Source: Narthecium ossifragum
Taxonomy: Eukaryota > Streptophyta > Magnoliopsida > Dioscoreales > Nartheciaceae
Reading direction: 5' to 3'
DNA length: 64,000 bases
NCBI GenBank assembly: GCA_963920575.1
Contig: OY986968.1
Location: 5,821,485-5,885,484 of the forward strand
Below the pieces are notes generated by a model. It searched no databases. It was given only the letters and a program-made list of their open reading frames with translations, and was not told the origin of the DNA. Shown here piece after piece: positions 32,071 through 43,425 of this stretch (its first letter is position 1; each line of letters opens with the position of its first letter). Made by a program: the position numbers and the translations under genes.

Positions 32071-32477
32071 GCTATAGGATCTTCTGTCAATTGTTCCCTT
32101 TATACCTTTCGGCTTTCCTTTGGCTATATTTCTCATTCTCTTATATTTGATCTTTTGGAAAGGTGTGTGTTATGGCAGGTGTTCCTTTGGAACTTATTAA
32201 GGGGCGCATGTTACAAATCTTATATGATCCATCAGGGGGTTATTCTTCAGTTGTTATATATGTCTCTAATGTTTCATGGTGATTTCTATGGTTTTATCTG
32301 TTTAATCTCTTCTAGAGACATTCATTTATTCCATAGCGACGTATTCTTCTTATGGGGTGGTGTGGTGATCGTCTTTTATGCGAGCCAACTACTTATAGCG
32401 CGCTATTTAGGGTGATCTCTACCCTTTTTCCTTGCTTTATTTTTATGACTTTGTGTAATTGGGGACAATTACATTCA

Positions 32478-32490
32478 AGTTGGGGGGTAG
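32478..32490 (+). other. Second, internal polypurine-like tract of B
   Basis: AAGTTGGGGGGTA resembles the terminal tract at 33605-33617 but lies about 1.1 kb upstream of the LTR. It follows GTAATTGGGGACAATTAC. Element C has the equivalent at 17921-17933. Confidence 0.55.
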
Positions 32491-32848
32491 ATTCTAGGAA
32501 TTTAATTTTTATTATTATACATCCCTTGAAATATGTCAAAATGATGAAATTATGATATGATTTGACAAACATGCATGTTTTAGAAATTTATCTTATGAAT
32601 TATTTTGAGACTTGTATGTCATATAAGAAATAGTAAATTTTTACTATGCATGACGCTATTTCTATACGTTAACACTTTTACCATGATTTAAGGATAACTT
32701 GACATATCCTAATGCACATCTTCACTTCCACATGTTAAGGGGTTGATATTAGATGCTAAGCATGATACTAGGATAGGTTTACAATTCTATTTCATGACAC
32801 AGAAAATACATGAACACATGCAATTATCTGAGTATGCGAAAAAAAAAA

Positions 32849-33100
32849 GGATTTTCAACTTAGTAACCGGGCAGCGTGCCTAGCCAGCATGGTGTTCGCG
32901 TAAAACGGTTGGATTTCTTGAAAAAAAAATGGATTCTCAACTTAGTAACCGGGCAGCGTGCCTAGCCAGCATGGTGTTAGCGTAAAACGGTTGGAGTTCT
33001 TAAAAAAAAAAAAAAGGGGATTTTCAACTTAGTAACCGGGCAAGGTGCCTAACAAGGTGTGTTGTTCGCGTAAAACAGTTGAAATTCCTGATGGAAAAAA
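32849..33100 (+). repeat. Three tandem 3' UTR repeats of B
   Basis: Units start near 32849, 32931 and 33018 (steps 82 and 87 bp). Each contains CAACTTAGTAACCGGGCA and a form of GCGTAAAACGGTTG, and the units are separated by A runs. Element C has two diverged copies. Tandem arrays in this region are known for the Tat lineage of plant Ty3/gypsy elements and can seed satellites. Confidence 0.85.
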
Positions 33101-33604
33101 AATGAATAAAAACAGATATTACTATGTGATAAGTGGAAGATACGTGCTTGGATAGAAGTGTGATCTTGAATAGTTGAAGTGTTTGGATATAATTGATGCT
33201 CTGAAGCATGTGGAACCCCAATCACACACAGGAGTGTTAGAGTTGTTTTTAATCATGTTTAAATATGTTGAAGTGTTGGAAATATGTTATGACGTGTTTT
33301 GAGTTACTATGTTTTTATGTGAATATGAGTTGAAGGGTATATTCATGAATAGTATTTCTACTTCATCCATTAGAGTTGATGAATATTATAGTTGATTTCT
33401 AATGATATACTCAAGGGATTGTATAGATGTTTGTGGGTGTCATCCCTGAAAACCCTCAGGAGACTATAACTCCTCCACTGGGGTAACTCAGGGGTTTAAA
33501 GGCTTGTTGCACATGCTAAGTGCAATCGTGAGACCTACGAAACTAGCTAGTTAGATTTATTGCTTTCTTTTTATATTTTCTTTGCTCGAGGACCAGCAAA
33601 GTGT

Positions 33605-33617
33605 AAGTTGGGGGGTG
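33605..33617 (+). other. Polypurine tract of element B
   Basis: AAGTTGGGGGGTG touches the TGATGAG start of the 3' LTR. Confidence 0.88.
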
Positions 33618-35047
33618 TGATGAGTCACTAAATGTTCATGATTAAACCCCTTAATTTACCTTTGTTAGGCCTAGAGTATTTTTATTTGATAGTTTGTTAG
33701 TTGATTTCAGGTTTAATCATGCTTTGAGATGAAATGCAAGAAATTCGGTTAATATGCTGAAATATACTACTCCGTCCACTGTTAGCAGAATATTCACCAG
33801 AAATTATTCTTATGTCTAAATATTCTGAAATTTGGGTGAAATCTAGAAGACATCAAGACGTACAACGTTCATGTTGGACACTTTAAGAGATTCCTGATGG
33901 AGTGATAGCCGATTTGAAGAAGATGAAGATATTTAGCTGCTAGAAGACTGGTCCATCGACGCCCGGGAGAATATTCGGCAGATATTTTAGATAACTCCAA
34001 ATATTATCAAATCTTTGGGAACTGACATAGAACTTCCAAATCTACATCTTTTGTGTTGGACTCAATTCCAAATTCCGGACTGGTTGAGCCCAGTCGCGAC
34101 AAGAAGAAGCTGTCAAGGTTGAACCAGGAATTCTGAGTTACACTTGAGGTCTAACTTAACCCTAAACCCTAATTCCGGGAATTAAGATATAAAAAGGGTT
34201 TGGTGGCTGGAAAACAGGGGCCTCGATAGAGAGAAATAGGGGAATTCAGATTGGAGAAGAAGACGGAGATGCGGAGTGGATCCCTAACCTTCTTCATCAA
34301 ACACATGGATCTCATCCAAAAGATGAGTGGCTAAACTCTATACTTAGGGATCTCATGAAGCTTTAGTGTAGCTTCCTTGTATTTTCTAGTTTGATTCTTG
34401 TATCTTTTCAAAGACATGATCCTATGAATACGGTTTTATTTTATAAAGAGTTGAGGGAACAGAGTTCCTCGACGTATATTCAGACCTACTTGATTGCTGT
34501 GCTTGATGGTAGAGATTCGTAGGATGGTTTTCATGTTGCTTTTGTGTATGCCTTTGAGATACTCTATGCTAGATGAAGATAGGTTGTACTCAGATTAAGT
34601 TCGAACACAATCTATGCTAAGTTTGGATAGGTTATGCCTTATGGAAACAATCGCATTATTTTAGGCATTCATGTAAGCATAAGAAGCTGTGAATCCATGA
34701 TGTCGAGATAAGAAACAAGAGGATAACTAGAGAATACGGGAAGTGAAACTAAAGTGGATTGAGTAATCCCTAGGTTTTCTCTTATCGATCTATTTCCATT
34801 TCGTTAATCGCTTTCTTAATTAGTTTTAATTAATCAATTTCGAAAACCCCAAATCAATCCTTCTTCGCTTTAGGATTAGAGTGTTGAGAGTTAATTCTGA
34901 TTTTTTTTGTTAGTCAAAGTTTTCCCTGAGGATCGACCCCGTATTTCACCATTATTCTATCATATTAATTTAGTGTTGAAAGAAAGGTTTATAAATTTCT
35001 AAATTGTGTTTTGCATACGGTTTAACGACGACGTTTGTGAGCGATCA
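33618..35047 (+). mobile_element. Element B 3' LTR
   Basis: A 1430-bp LTR, equal in length to the 5' copy, with a TATA-like box at 34188-34195. It is followed by the exact target duplication GTCAT (35048-35052) and C-LTR sequence. By eye it differs from the 5' LTR at scattered positions only. Confidence 0.92.
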
Positions 35048-35052
35048 GTCAT

Positions 35053-36014
35053 AATGGTTCGCATTATGTGTAATGGTCCTAGCATTACAAGGCCTTTAAT
35101 CACGAGAAGAAAATCCTCACATCCATGATCCTAGCATAGACGTTTGACGAGGATCCCTAATCTCAAGCCCTAACATGCAATACTCAAAACCAGCGATCGT
35201 AATCTCTACGTAACTTTCACATCCGAACTCGAAATGAGATGATTCAAGATTCGGTGGAAAGCTAAGGAAGAGATCTACAACTTTTGTGTTTTCAGTTTTC
35301 AAAGATTCCGGCTGTACAACCACAGAAAAACCGAGGAAAGACAGGCCGAATTCTAGGGCATATAGGAACAAATCATTCATCCATAAAATAAATCAACACC
35401 AATAGATATAAAGAAAATATAAATCAATCCATTCAACCATCAAAGTATGATTTACAACTCATGATCAATAGAAAACCCTAGAAATATTCCTTATTACATC
35501 ATAGAAATCCCTAGGTTAGGGTTTAGTTACTCATCTTAGGGAGGAGATCCGTCGATGAAGGTTGTCGCCGCGCTCCACCCATGGATCTTCCCCCAAAGAT
35601 CTAACCTAATTTGTGGAAAAGAAACTAACAGAAACCCTAAGAGATGAAGAAAATTCGGCCATGGAAGGCTGCCAAAACGCCCCCAAAGAATGTTATTTAT
35701 AGCCTAAGACAAACCCTAACTCGGATTAGTCAGTTTCCTTTTATTTTTCTCACAGCGCCAACGGGATCGATAACCATATATAGTACATCATCTGGTTCTT
35801 CCTAAGCAGGTACAGTTTAATCTTCAAATATGGCTCAATTTTGCTCCTTTGACTTCGCAGGTTCTTTATTTGTTCGTTTTAGCACCAAACATGATCCAAT
35901 CTTCATTGAAGGTCCTTAAACCTGAAATGGGGAAAAGACAATCAAAATAGGATTGCTCGGAGACTAATAAGACCTAGTTAAAAGGGCGATTTGTGCACTT
36001 TTCACGCGTTATCA
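35053..36014 (-). mobile_element. Element C 5' LTR, second part
   Basis: This resumes the C LTR after element B and ends at CGCGTTATCA, followed by the exact target duplication GATGG. Relative to the C 3' LTR about 145 bp are missing near 35771. The loss covers most of the GATCGATC pair and part of the block shared with A LTRs. Confidence 0.9.
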
Positions 36015-36019
36015 GATGG

Positions 36020-36374
36020 ACGGCGGGATCACCGGGGGGTGGGGTCGTCGGAGGGGGGGGGGGGTTAGGGGGGGCTAGGGTGTATATAGATAGAAGGTAG
36101 GGGGTAGTTTTGTCTTTTTTTCATCTATAGTGGTACTAAGGTCTTCTATTGGAGACCAAATGACAAATTCCATGTGACAAATTCCCCTAAATCTAACCCT
36201 ATACATTAGACCGCCTCCTTTAACCATCTATCGCTCATCTACGGTTTCGGTGAATTCAAATAGGATCCAAAGACTTCTGATCTCAAGACAGGGCTTCCCT
36301 CTTCTACGTTATATTATAATATATTACCCTCGATTTAATTACTCTGATCTTCCCGAGATCTCTGCAACTCTATC
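36020..36374. other. Outer host sequence, no gene seen
   Basis: G-rich at the start (a long G run at about 36049-36063), then mixed. It continues the 20-bp stub left of element C. I see no gene or known repeat. Confidence 0.5.
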
Positions 36375-36880
36375 TAGGGGTGGCAATTCGGATCATGACC
36401 CACGAACCCGATCCGATCCAATCCGAAATAAACGGGTTTGGTTTTGGTGTTATCGAATTCGGGTCATAATCGGATCGACCCGTTTTACGACCCGCGAATA
36501 AATGGGTGAGGCCTACCCATTTAATTTTAATGTTACATAGACTTTCAGGGTTAATTTGAATGTGACAAAATTAAAACAAGTTGTAAGTTTATTGTTTAAA
36601 TTGGATGGTTTGGATGTAATTGAAATAAATTATAATTTTATTGCTTACTAATTTTATTAATTAATTAATAATTTGGTGCTTGATTGTTGCTTAACAGGTC
36701 ATATTGTTGTTAAACGGGTCGACCTAACCCGACCCGTTTCATAGACGAATCGGGTCAGGTTGATCTGTTTATAAATGGATTGGATTCGGGTTGATAAACT
36801 TGACCCATTAAAGTTTGATTATGATCTTTAGATCAAGATATCGGTACTAACCCGACCTAAACCTAATTCGTGGATTTTGT
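36375..36880 (+). mobile_element. Partial hAT-type MITE-like repeat
   Basis: The left end TAGGGGTGGCAATTCGG resembles the TAGGGGTGAG end of the MITE at 60538-60958. The body is rich in CCCGACCCG and GGGTCGGGTT-type words, as in plant hAT MITEs. A matching right terminus is not visible and no target duplication could be found. The call is therefore partial. Confidence 0.45.
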
Positions 36881-36889
36881 TAGAGACCA

Positions 36890-37040
36890 GGTCTTGCATG
36901 GGCCTTGCAAGGCCCTTGCCACGTGTCAAGATCTTGGTCAGCCACGTGCGCCCCCCCCCCAATGAGAAGAGCACTGGCGGGGATTTTAGATTTCGGGCGC
37001 GGTTGATTTAGGGTTTCAAAATCCTCTTCTCGCATGGTTC
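36890..37040 (+). promoter_or_regulatory. Promoter-like stretch with two G-boxes and a telo-box-like motif
   Basis: Two CACGTG G-boxes lie at 36920-36925 and 36943-36948, followed by TTAGGGTTT near 37007, a motif common in plant 5' UTRs. It lies upstream of the transaldolase fragment and may be a surviving host promoter. This is inference. Confidence 0.3.
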
Positions 37041-37350
37041 TGAGGTGACATGTATCCTTTTTTTTATTTACAATTTTCCTTATTCAGATTCTCGTTGCTT
37101 TTTTTAAATAAGATAGATGTTGGCTTGCGTACCATCTTTTTGTTAGGAGTATAAAAAATGCTGTGTTCGATTGTCATGCACAACTGCAAGACATCTTCTA
37201 GTCGAGTTGAGGAGAATTCGTACTCTCAGAGGAATCACCCCATAGAAGGATGTTTAGTTTTTTTTCAGCCTAAATTTTGCTCATTGTTTAGATATGCGCT
37301 GTTCTTCTAAGTATTTTCAACTTCTGAGCTCAAATGGTTGGATTTTTCAG

Positions 37351-37768
37351 ACAGCTTATATCAGCAGGGATAGATATAGAAAGTGCGTACTGGGAGCTCG
37401 TGATAAAGGATATTCACGATGCATGCCAACTTTTTGAACCCATGTATGATCAGACGGATGGAGGTGATGGTTATGTATCAGTCAAAGTCTCTCCCCGACT
37501 GGCAAATGATACAGCTGGAACTGTTGAAGCTGCTAAATGGTTGCACGAGGTGGTGAATCACCCCAATGTCTACATAAAGATCCCAGCTACCGCAGAATGC
37601 ATTTATTCTTCAAAGAAGTTATTTCGCTTGGTATAAGTGTCAATGTCACAGTAAGTTCAGCTGTATATACCTGCTGTTTGTGTGGAAGGGGTTGACTCTT
37701 TCAAGAAGAGTTTCGATAGTTTAGTCGTCAGCTTGAAAGAGAAGGGTGATTCCCTCAAGGTGGCTTGA
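37351..37768 (+). pseudogene. Transaldolase fragment (plastid-type), broken
   Basis: An acceptor-like TTTTTCAG precedes an exon (37351-37650) reading QLISAGIDIESAYWELVIKD, then YDQTDGGDGYVSVKVSPRLA and VYIKIPATAECI. After a small indel near 37600 it reads KEVISLGISVNVT and ends at a GT donor. These match plant plastid-type transaldolase, a pentose-phosphate enzyme. The C-terminal end of the same protein (VEGVDSFKKSFDSL ... DSLKVA, stop) follows at 37682-37768 after only 31 bp. The exons between are lost. The N-terminal exons are absent here, but one lies inverted at 62050. Confidence 0.8.
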
Positions 37769-37803
37769 AAGAGAAGGGGTTGACTCTTTCAAGAAGAGTT
37801 TCC
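37685..37803 (+). repeat. Short duplication of transaldolase C-terminal exon sequence
   Basis: GGGGTTGACTCTTTCAAGA and the bases after it (to AGTTTC) occur at about 37688-37713 and again near 37777-37802. The second copy starts within the stop-codon region of the first. Confidence 0.7.
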
Positions 37804-38404
37804 TGTCTGTTGAGCAGATCAGTATATTTAAGCTTGGAGTAAATGTGATGTTTAAATGCGACCGTGTTTCCTAGTTGTATTTTACAATCTAAAACGTCAA
37901 AACGTTGGTCTCGGGAAAAGAAGAAAATGTATGCAGCTTCTTGCTAGTTGTATTGTATTTTAAATGCGACTGTGTTTCATAGTTGTCTTTTAGTTAATCT
38001 CTTGCTATGTTGTTCTCGGGAAAGTCTGTTGACTAATTATCTTTTGCCAGTGGATTTCTGGTTTCTTATGGTTGCTATGGCTAATATGGTGAAATTTCAG
38101 AAGCAATTCATGATCTAGTTGCAAGTGCACAATGAAACTAGTTATTTCCACATTTGAAAGATCCACCACATACTATTACAATAGTGTGCATAGCTTAAAA
38201 CTATTTGCAAGCACAATGTTCGTTTAGTAAAGAAGAGTGCTTTCTATTTTCCATCGAAATGCTCTGTAAGCAGTGAGACATTATGTATCAAAATTGATGA
38301 AAAAATGAAAAAAGAAGATCTGATTGTTACCTTTTCTTGTGTGATCCTTATTCATATCAGCAACTACAAATCTCCTTACATTACCAACGGCTTTGAAGGT
38401 GTTC
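37804..38404. other. Stretch without recognisable gene
   Basis: AT-rich sequence with no convincing coding frame or repeat that I can recognise. Confidence 0.5.
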
Positions 38405-38581
38405 TTACAATGATCTCTCGAATAAGCCTTTCACATAGATCATGCCTTTCTCACTCAGTTGAAGCTCCTTCCTCATCTGCTCCACTTGCTCATCGCCACC
38501 CCGAACAATGATCTCTGAGAGCCTTCCACCGTCATCCACCATCATCTTCACCTTGATCTCTTCCTTCCTCGACGCCCTTTT
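38405..38581 (-). pseudogene. Terminal exon of an unidentified host gene
   Basis: On the minus strand an acceptor-like TTCTACCAG is followed by 58 codons and a stop (TAA, 38405-38407). The peptide starts KRASRKEEIKVKMMVDDGG and includes LSEIIVRGGDEQVEQMRKEL and ends FERSL. Its composition (Glu/Lys/Val, no low complexity) is like real protein. An upstream candidate exon on the same strand (about 38838-38940, RTSVVLNRIMGESLKS followed by GTAAGAG) may belong to it. I do not recognise the family, and whether the gene is intact cannot be judged. Confidence 0.4.
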
Positions 38582-38584
38582 CTG

Positions 38585-39121
38585 GTAGAATAGACCCCAA
38601 AACCATTACAAGACCCAACTCATCAGCATAAGCTATGAGACACAATACATTTTTTCTGAAAAAGAAAATGTACAACGAATATATGTAAACTAATATATTG
38701 CGTAGCAAAAGAGAGGATAATTGGAAAATATCAGACTCATAAATCATCATGTAGATTAAAATCCATAGTCAAAACAATGTGAAATAAACTGCAAAGAACA
38801 TGCACTTGGCTTAGCAAACTTCATAAAATGTACTCTTACTGATTTCAAAGACTCGCCCATAATTCTATTCAACACAACAGAAGTTCTTTCGAAATGACAA
38901 CAATAAAAAGTGAATTTGAACCAAAGCCTCCAACACATGGTACCTGCAGAAGGGCAATAAGATTCTAATAAGGTATCAGCTCATAGATTTCAGAGCTATT
39001 GAAATGTGTTACATCAGCAGATATAACATGAATGCTAGCCTTAACTTCATATGAACTTATGCATAGATCACACGAAGGAGAGAAGAACAATACAATTCTA
39101 CATGAGTTAAGGTAAGATGAA
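38585..39121. other. Stretch with one candidate exon only
   Basis: Apart from the candidate minus-strand exon near 38838-38940 I see no supported feature. The sequence is AT-rich and looks intron-like. Confidence 0.4.
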
Positions 39122-39126
39122 ACAAT

Positions 39127-40950
39127 TGATGAGTGCATGAAAGTGCACTCTAAACAACCTTATAAACATCTCAATTGCTAGATTATTATCCTTAATCAGC
39201 ATCTTTATTACTATTTTTATATCTATATGTTGCTTCACACGGTTGTTTGGAAAATGCAGGAAATTGGAGCTAAAAGAAGCTGAAAAGAGTATATGGATTA
39301 ACTTCAAAAATTAATTTGTACCTGCTCATGAAGAACCAGATGATGTGCCATATATAGTTCGAAAGCTCTTGAAGTCTAGATTCTGGAGAATTTTACGGTT
39401 CGTGATTTCGAGTTTTCTAGAGGAAGTTACGGCAATTTTAGTACCGATGGCGCAGTCTGAAGGGCAGAATAGAAAATAAGCTGGGAGTCCGATTGATCCG
39501 CCGATCGATCGGACTACGCAGAAACGTGACAGAACCTATGTTTTTCAGCCATAAGGGGTCCGATCGATCCCTCCATCCCTCCTAAGGGGTCCGATCGATC
39601 GGACACCTAAAGTCCGATCGATCGGACTCAGGAATAGCCAAAAACAGCGGATTTTTACGCAACCGATCGATCCAACACCCATAGTCCAATCGATCGGACT
39701 TGGGAATTAAAGGTTGACAGAACATATGCTTTCTAGAGGAACATAGTTCGATCGATCCATCCATCGATCGCACTCGGGGATAGCCAGAGATGGAGGATTT
39801 TTACAAAACCGATCGATCCGACACCTTTAGTCCGATCGATCGGACCCGGGCGAAGTCAGAAGTTGAAGTTTTAATACGAGGGATCGATCCGACACCCTGG
39901 GAGGGATCGATCCGACTTTTCCAGCGAAGAAAACCTACGGTTCAGATCTAATCCGTGGATGGAGAGATTTGGGGCTATAAATTGGATACTTAGGGTTAAT
40001 CAATGGGGACTTCTTGGACGTTATTGGAGGCTCTTTTCTGGACTTTTTCAAGAGGAAGAAGATGAAGGAATCTCCATCCATGGCCGAGTAATCCACGGGC
40101 ATGGCGGACGGATGACCTAGCGAGGATTAGGGTTTCTTCTCCAACAATGGTTCATAGTTTTTAATCTTCATTGTTAAACTCTTTTGTATGTATTGGATCT
40201 TCAGATATTATTTTCAGATTATGGATTTATATGTGGATGATTAATATTATGAATCCAGTCATGCTTTTTTCATGATCTTATAATCCCATAGTCTTCTCTT
40301 TTGATTCTCCTATCGAGTCTTGCGAGACCTTTGCTATGCATTGCCCGTAGTGACAACTGGTACTGTGTATTCTTAGGGATCTGGTAAGACAAGGTTGGGG
40401 CTCTATCCCGAGGAATCTTTGCTATGCATTGCCGATTGTGAGAGTTGGTATTGTGTATTCTTAGAGATCCGGTTAGATAGAGTTAGTGTTTTGTCCCGAT
40501 GAACTTTTGCTACGCGTTGCCTGTAGTGACAGCCGGTATCGTGTATTCTTAGATTTGGTTGGATGAAGTTAGAACTATAAAAAGGAAGAACCAATCATAG
40601 GAAGAGACATTTATATTTTATCAGATTCATAATTCTATATCTTCCAGTTAATGTGATTGGGATGTGAATTCCTTAATTGAGTATTATATGAACCATTGAG
40701 AAGAGAAGAACCTAAATCCGAGTGAAGTGATACCTGAAGCCTAGAGTCATTCAAATCTTGATTTCTTTCGTTAACTTTATCTTACCATTACATTTTCGAT
40801 CTATTTTCTTAACTTTTATCGCTCTTGATTGTTTCAATTCATTGTTATTTGTATTTCTGGATCTTTCCTGCTTGTCTCTCTATGGGATTCGACCTCTCTT
40901 ATGCTATACTGCACCGCAACCGCTGTGCGTGACACATTTGAGCGACATCA
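39127..40950 (+). mobile_element. A-type LTR (A5)
   Basis: A complete 1824-bp LTR runs from TGATGAGTGC to GCGACATCA. GATCGATC pairs exactly 23 bp apart occur at 39593/39616, 39665/39688, 39811/39834 and 39882/39905. A TATA-like box is at 39976. The left flank is ACAAT. On the right only AC remains before the T2 LTR starts at 40953, so its target duplication cannot be confirmed. It is solo or truncated. Confidence 0.88.
39503..39912 (+). promoter_or_regulatory. Paired GATCGATC palindrome array in A5
   Basis: Words start at 39503, 39562, 39593, 39616, 39665, 39688 (AATCGATC), 39750, 39811, 39834, 39882 and 39905. Pair-to-pair steps are 71-73 bp or double that. The arrangement is nearly superimposable on A3. 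Confidence 0.72.
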
Positions 40951-40952
40951 AC

Positions 40953-43352
40953 TGTCGCGCCCCCGACCCGCGAAAGTCCAACCGGGCCGGGCGACGCGAA
41001 CCGGAACCAAACCAACGAGGAAAAAGAACGACGAGGGTTCCCTCTAACCTATTAGTCTCCCTAGCAATTCATCAAAGCCCCCAATTAAAACAACATCAAA
41101 AGGCAAAACCACGAATCTCAGATTAAAACTCAAGTATTAATTATACAAAACCTCGGAGAGGGGGAGTTCAAATACAATATTACTCCCGTAGGAGACTATC
41201 TAACATAAGGGTAAAAGCAGTAAAGGATCACCAGCTCTCAGACGCTGCCTAGCGCCGCCGCACCGCCAACCAACTACCCGGTAGGGGCCACAGAAGAGGT
41301 ACTACCGCCTGCACCTGCAAAACGCAACCCGGGTAGGAGTGAGCACTAAGCTCAGTAGGGATCTACACTACGACACACAGAAGGAAGAGGGAAACGCAAC
41401 AGTGTCGCCCTCAAGTAGGATCTGGGTGTATACAGGGGTCCCATAACCCCACCGCGTGTCCCTGAGGCCCCGATCATGATCTTCCAGCCGGGCTGGTCAC
41501 ATGTCGGGTCACACTCAGTAGCAGGAAACGGCACTGCTGACTCTCAACAGGACACTGAACACTGTTTAGTGGGAAGAGACACCACTGAGTAGGCAAAACC
41601 TCTACTCAAGAGTTTTAAGAAAAGCCGGACACCGGCTACACCTAAGATCCGACTCGAGGCCGACACGACCTCTACAATCATCAAGCCACAAGTGTACCAG
41701 TCATCTAAGCCTATCATGGAATCGACTGGACATCACAATTCAAACCGGGTCCAAACAACCCAACCCCGGTCCTAGGGCTAAGTCCGAGCTTCCAGCCTCG
41801 GGACGGCGACCCAAAGATCACCCACGCCCTAACCAATGCAACTAATGCACATAACAATAATGGATGCTATGACATACACAGACAGGAGATAGGCATGCAA
41901 CAGTATGACAAATATCATATAAGTCAACCGGATCGCTGCAGCGGTACCACCGACCGCTGCCAGCCGATCCGCAGCGGGTCCCGGCATTACGACGGTACCA
42001 CGACCGTCAACCGCGAACTCCTGCAATGGGAAGCAACCCCGAAAACCGATGATGAACAAAACGCAATATAATCTTATATTCCGAAATATAATATTATATT
42101 CAAAAACACCCAAAGCCTCTACTTAGGGGCTAATTGATCCCGTCGATCCGACGCCCAAACGAAGTCGGATTCAAGATCCAACTTAGCCACCCGTAGGTGT
42201 ACAAACCAGGATCATCATATCCAAATTTCATAAACATCCAACGGTTGGATTAACGGGAAACATTAATCAAAAATCGCTGATTAAACCAACTTACCCTTTA
42301 ATTGCTGCAACGCAGCCCTCCAGCAAACAAATCATAAGACATCGTAGAAAAACTGGAAAAATACGAAACAAGATGGAATGGAAAGATAACAAGTAGATGT
42401 ACAACTATTATGTTTATGAAAAGCCAAGATCATGTACACACCGGCCGGAAAACGCGCCACAAGCCGGCTGTTTCTCAAGAACAGCAGAAAACCAGAAATC
42501 CGAGACTAATCTTGCATAAAACCTACTCAAATCTCAACTGATTAACATGAAACTTATATCAGTTATTCTACAAGACATAAGGAATCTAACAAAATAAGGA
42601 TCAACAAGATCCAACGGCTAGATCTCAAGAACACCCGAAATAAACATCAGTAGGTATAACCCTACCTAGCTGCGCTTTCCTCGGCTGATTCCCCGCGATT
42701 TGATCACCAACAAGCCTCCAAACCACTTCAGGGATCTTCCTCTAGTTGTCACGGATCCAACGAGCCAAAGAACACCCAATTTGGTGGTCGGAGGAGGGAG
42801 AACGGAAGAGGAGAAGGTGGCTGCCGGAAAAACAGGGGAAGAGCAACGTCGGGAGAGAAGAAAAGAGAAGAAGAAGAAGGAAGGAAGGGAAGAAGAAAAG
42901 CAGGGGAAAGGGGGGAGGGGACAGCCGGGAAAGAGGGGAAAAAGTGAAAGAAGGGGAGGGGAAGTCTTCCCCCTCTGACAGGAGAGAGCGACGGCCAACG
43001 GCGGCCGTCCTCGCGAAGCAGAAAAACCAACCGACCTATGAATGATCGATCCTTCATCAAGGGAGGATCGATCCTTCATGCCGATTCACAAGGCTTTCTG
43101 GCAAGCAGAGGATCGATCCCTTATCCATAGAGGATCGATCCTTTGTGTGCTGAAAGCTAAACTTGGGCAAGAACTCAAGCCCAAGTCCGGATCTTTCGAT
43201 CCCAGGTCCACCTAGCCATTCTAAACAAACACTAACACATACAAGGCCAGTGTGTGCACACGCGGGTGTGAAACAAACCAACAAGGCGCAATTTACCAAA
43301 TTGCCCTTGCGGTCTACAACGAGCCACAGGGGTAGAGGGGCAGGTCCTCACA
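40953..43352 (-). mobile_element. T2 3' LTR (Tekay type)
   Basis: A 2400-bp LTR begins on the plus strand at TGTCGCGCC and ends at GTCCTCACA (TG...CA on the minus strand). It is nearly identical by eye to 48139-50536, so the insertion is young compared with others here. A purine-rich tract of about 190 bp (about 42779-42965) and two GATCGATC pairs 22 bp apart (43044/43066, 43111/43133) lie within it. Open frames over the purine tract are low-complexity artefacts. Confidence 0.92.
42779..42965 (+). repeat. Purine-rich tract in T2 LTR
   Basis: A run of about 190 bp is almost entirely A and G on the plus strand (GAAGAAGAAGGAAGGAAGGG and similar). The other LTR has it at about 49963-50149. The T1 LTR lacks it. 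Such mirror-like purine tracts can form triplex DNA. Confidence 0.7.
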
Positions 43353-43425
43353 TCCTATTACCCTTAAAGGAAATCTCGTCTCGAGATTCGATAAGGGTAG
43401 GGCTCGGAACAACAAAACAGGTACA
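43353..43425 (-). mobile_element. T2 3' untranslated end with polypurine tract
   Basis: Short segment between the pol stop and the LTR, with minus-strand GAGATTTCCTTTAAGGGTAA before TAGGATGTGAGG. It recurs downstream of the other T2 LTR at 50537-50610. Confidence 0.75.

Noticed and set aside
36049..36063. Long G run considered as a functional G-quadruplex
   Set aside because: Homopolymer next to G-rich sequence, possibly with length errors. No promoter context supports a role.
36250..36501. 83-codon frame
   Set aside because: Overlaps the MITE-like CCCGACCCG repeat and has no protein-like features.
42666..43079. 137-codon and overlapping frames in T2 LTRs, also at 49850
   Set aside because: Low-complexity translations of the purine-rich tract. 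All six frames look open for the same reason.
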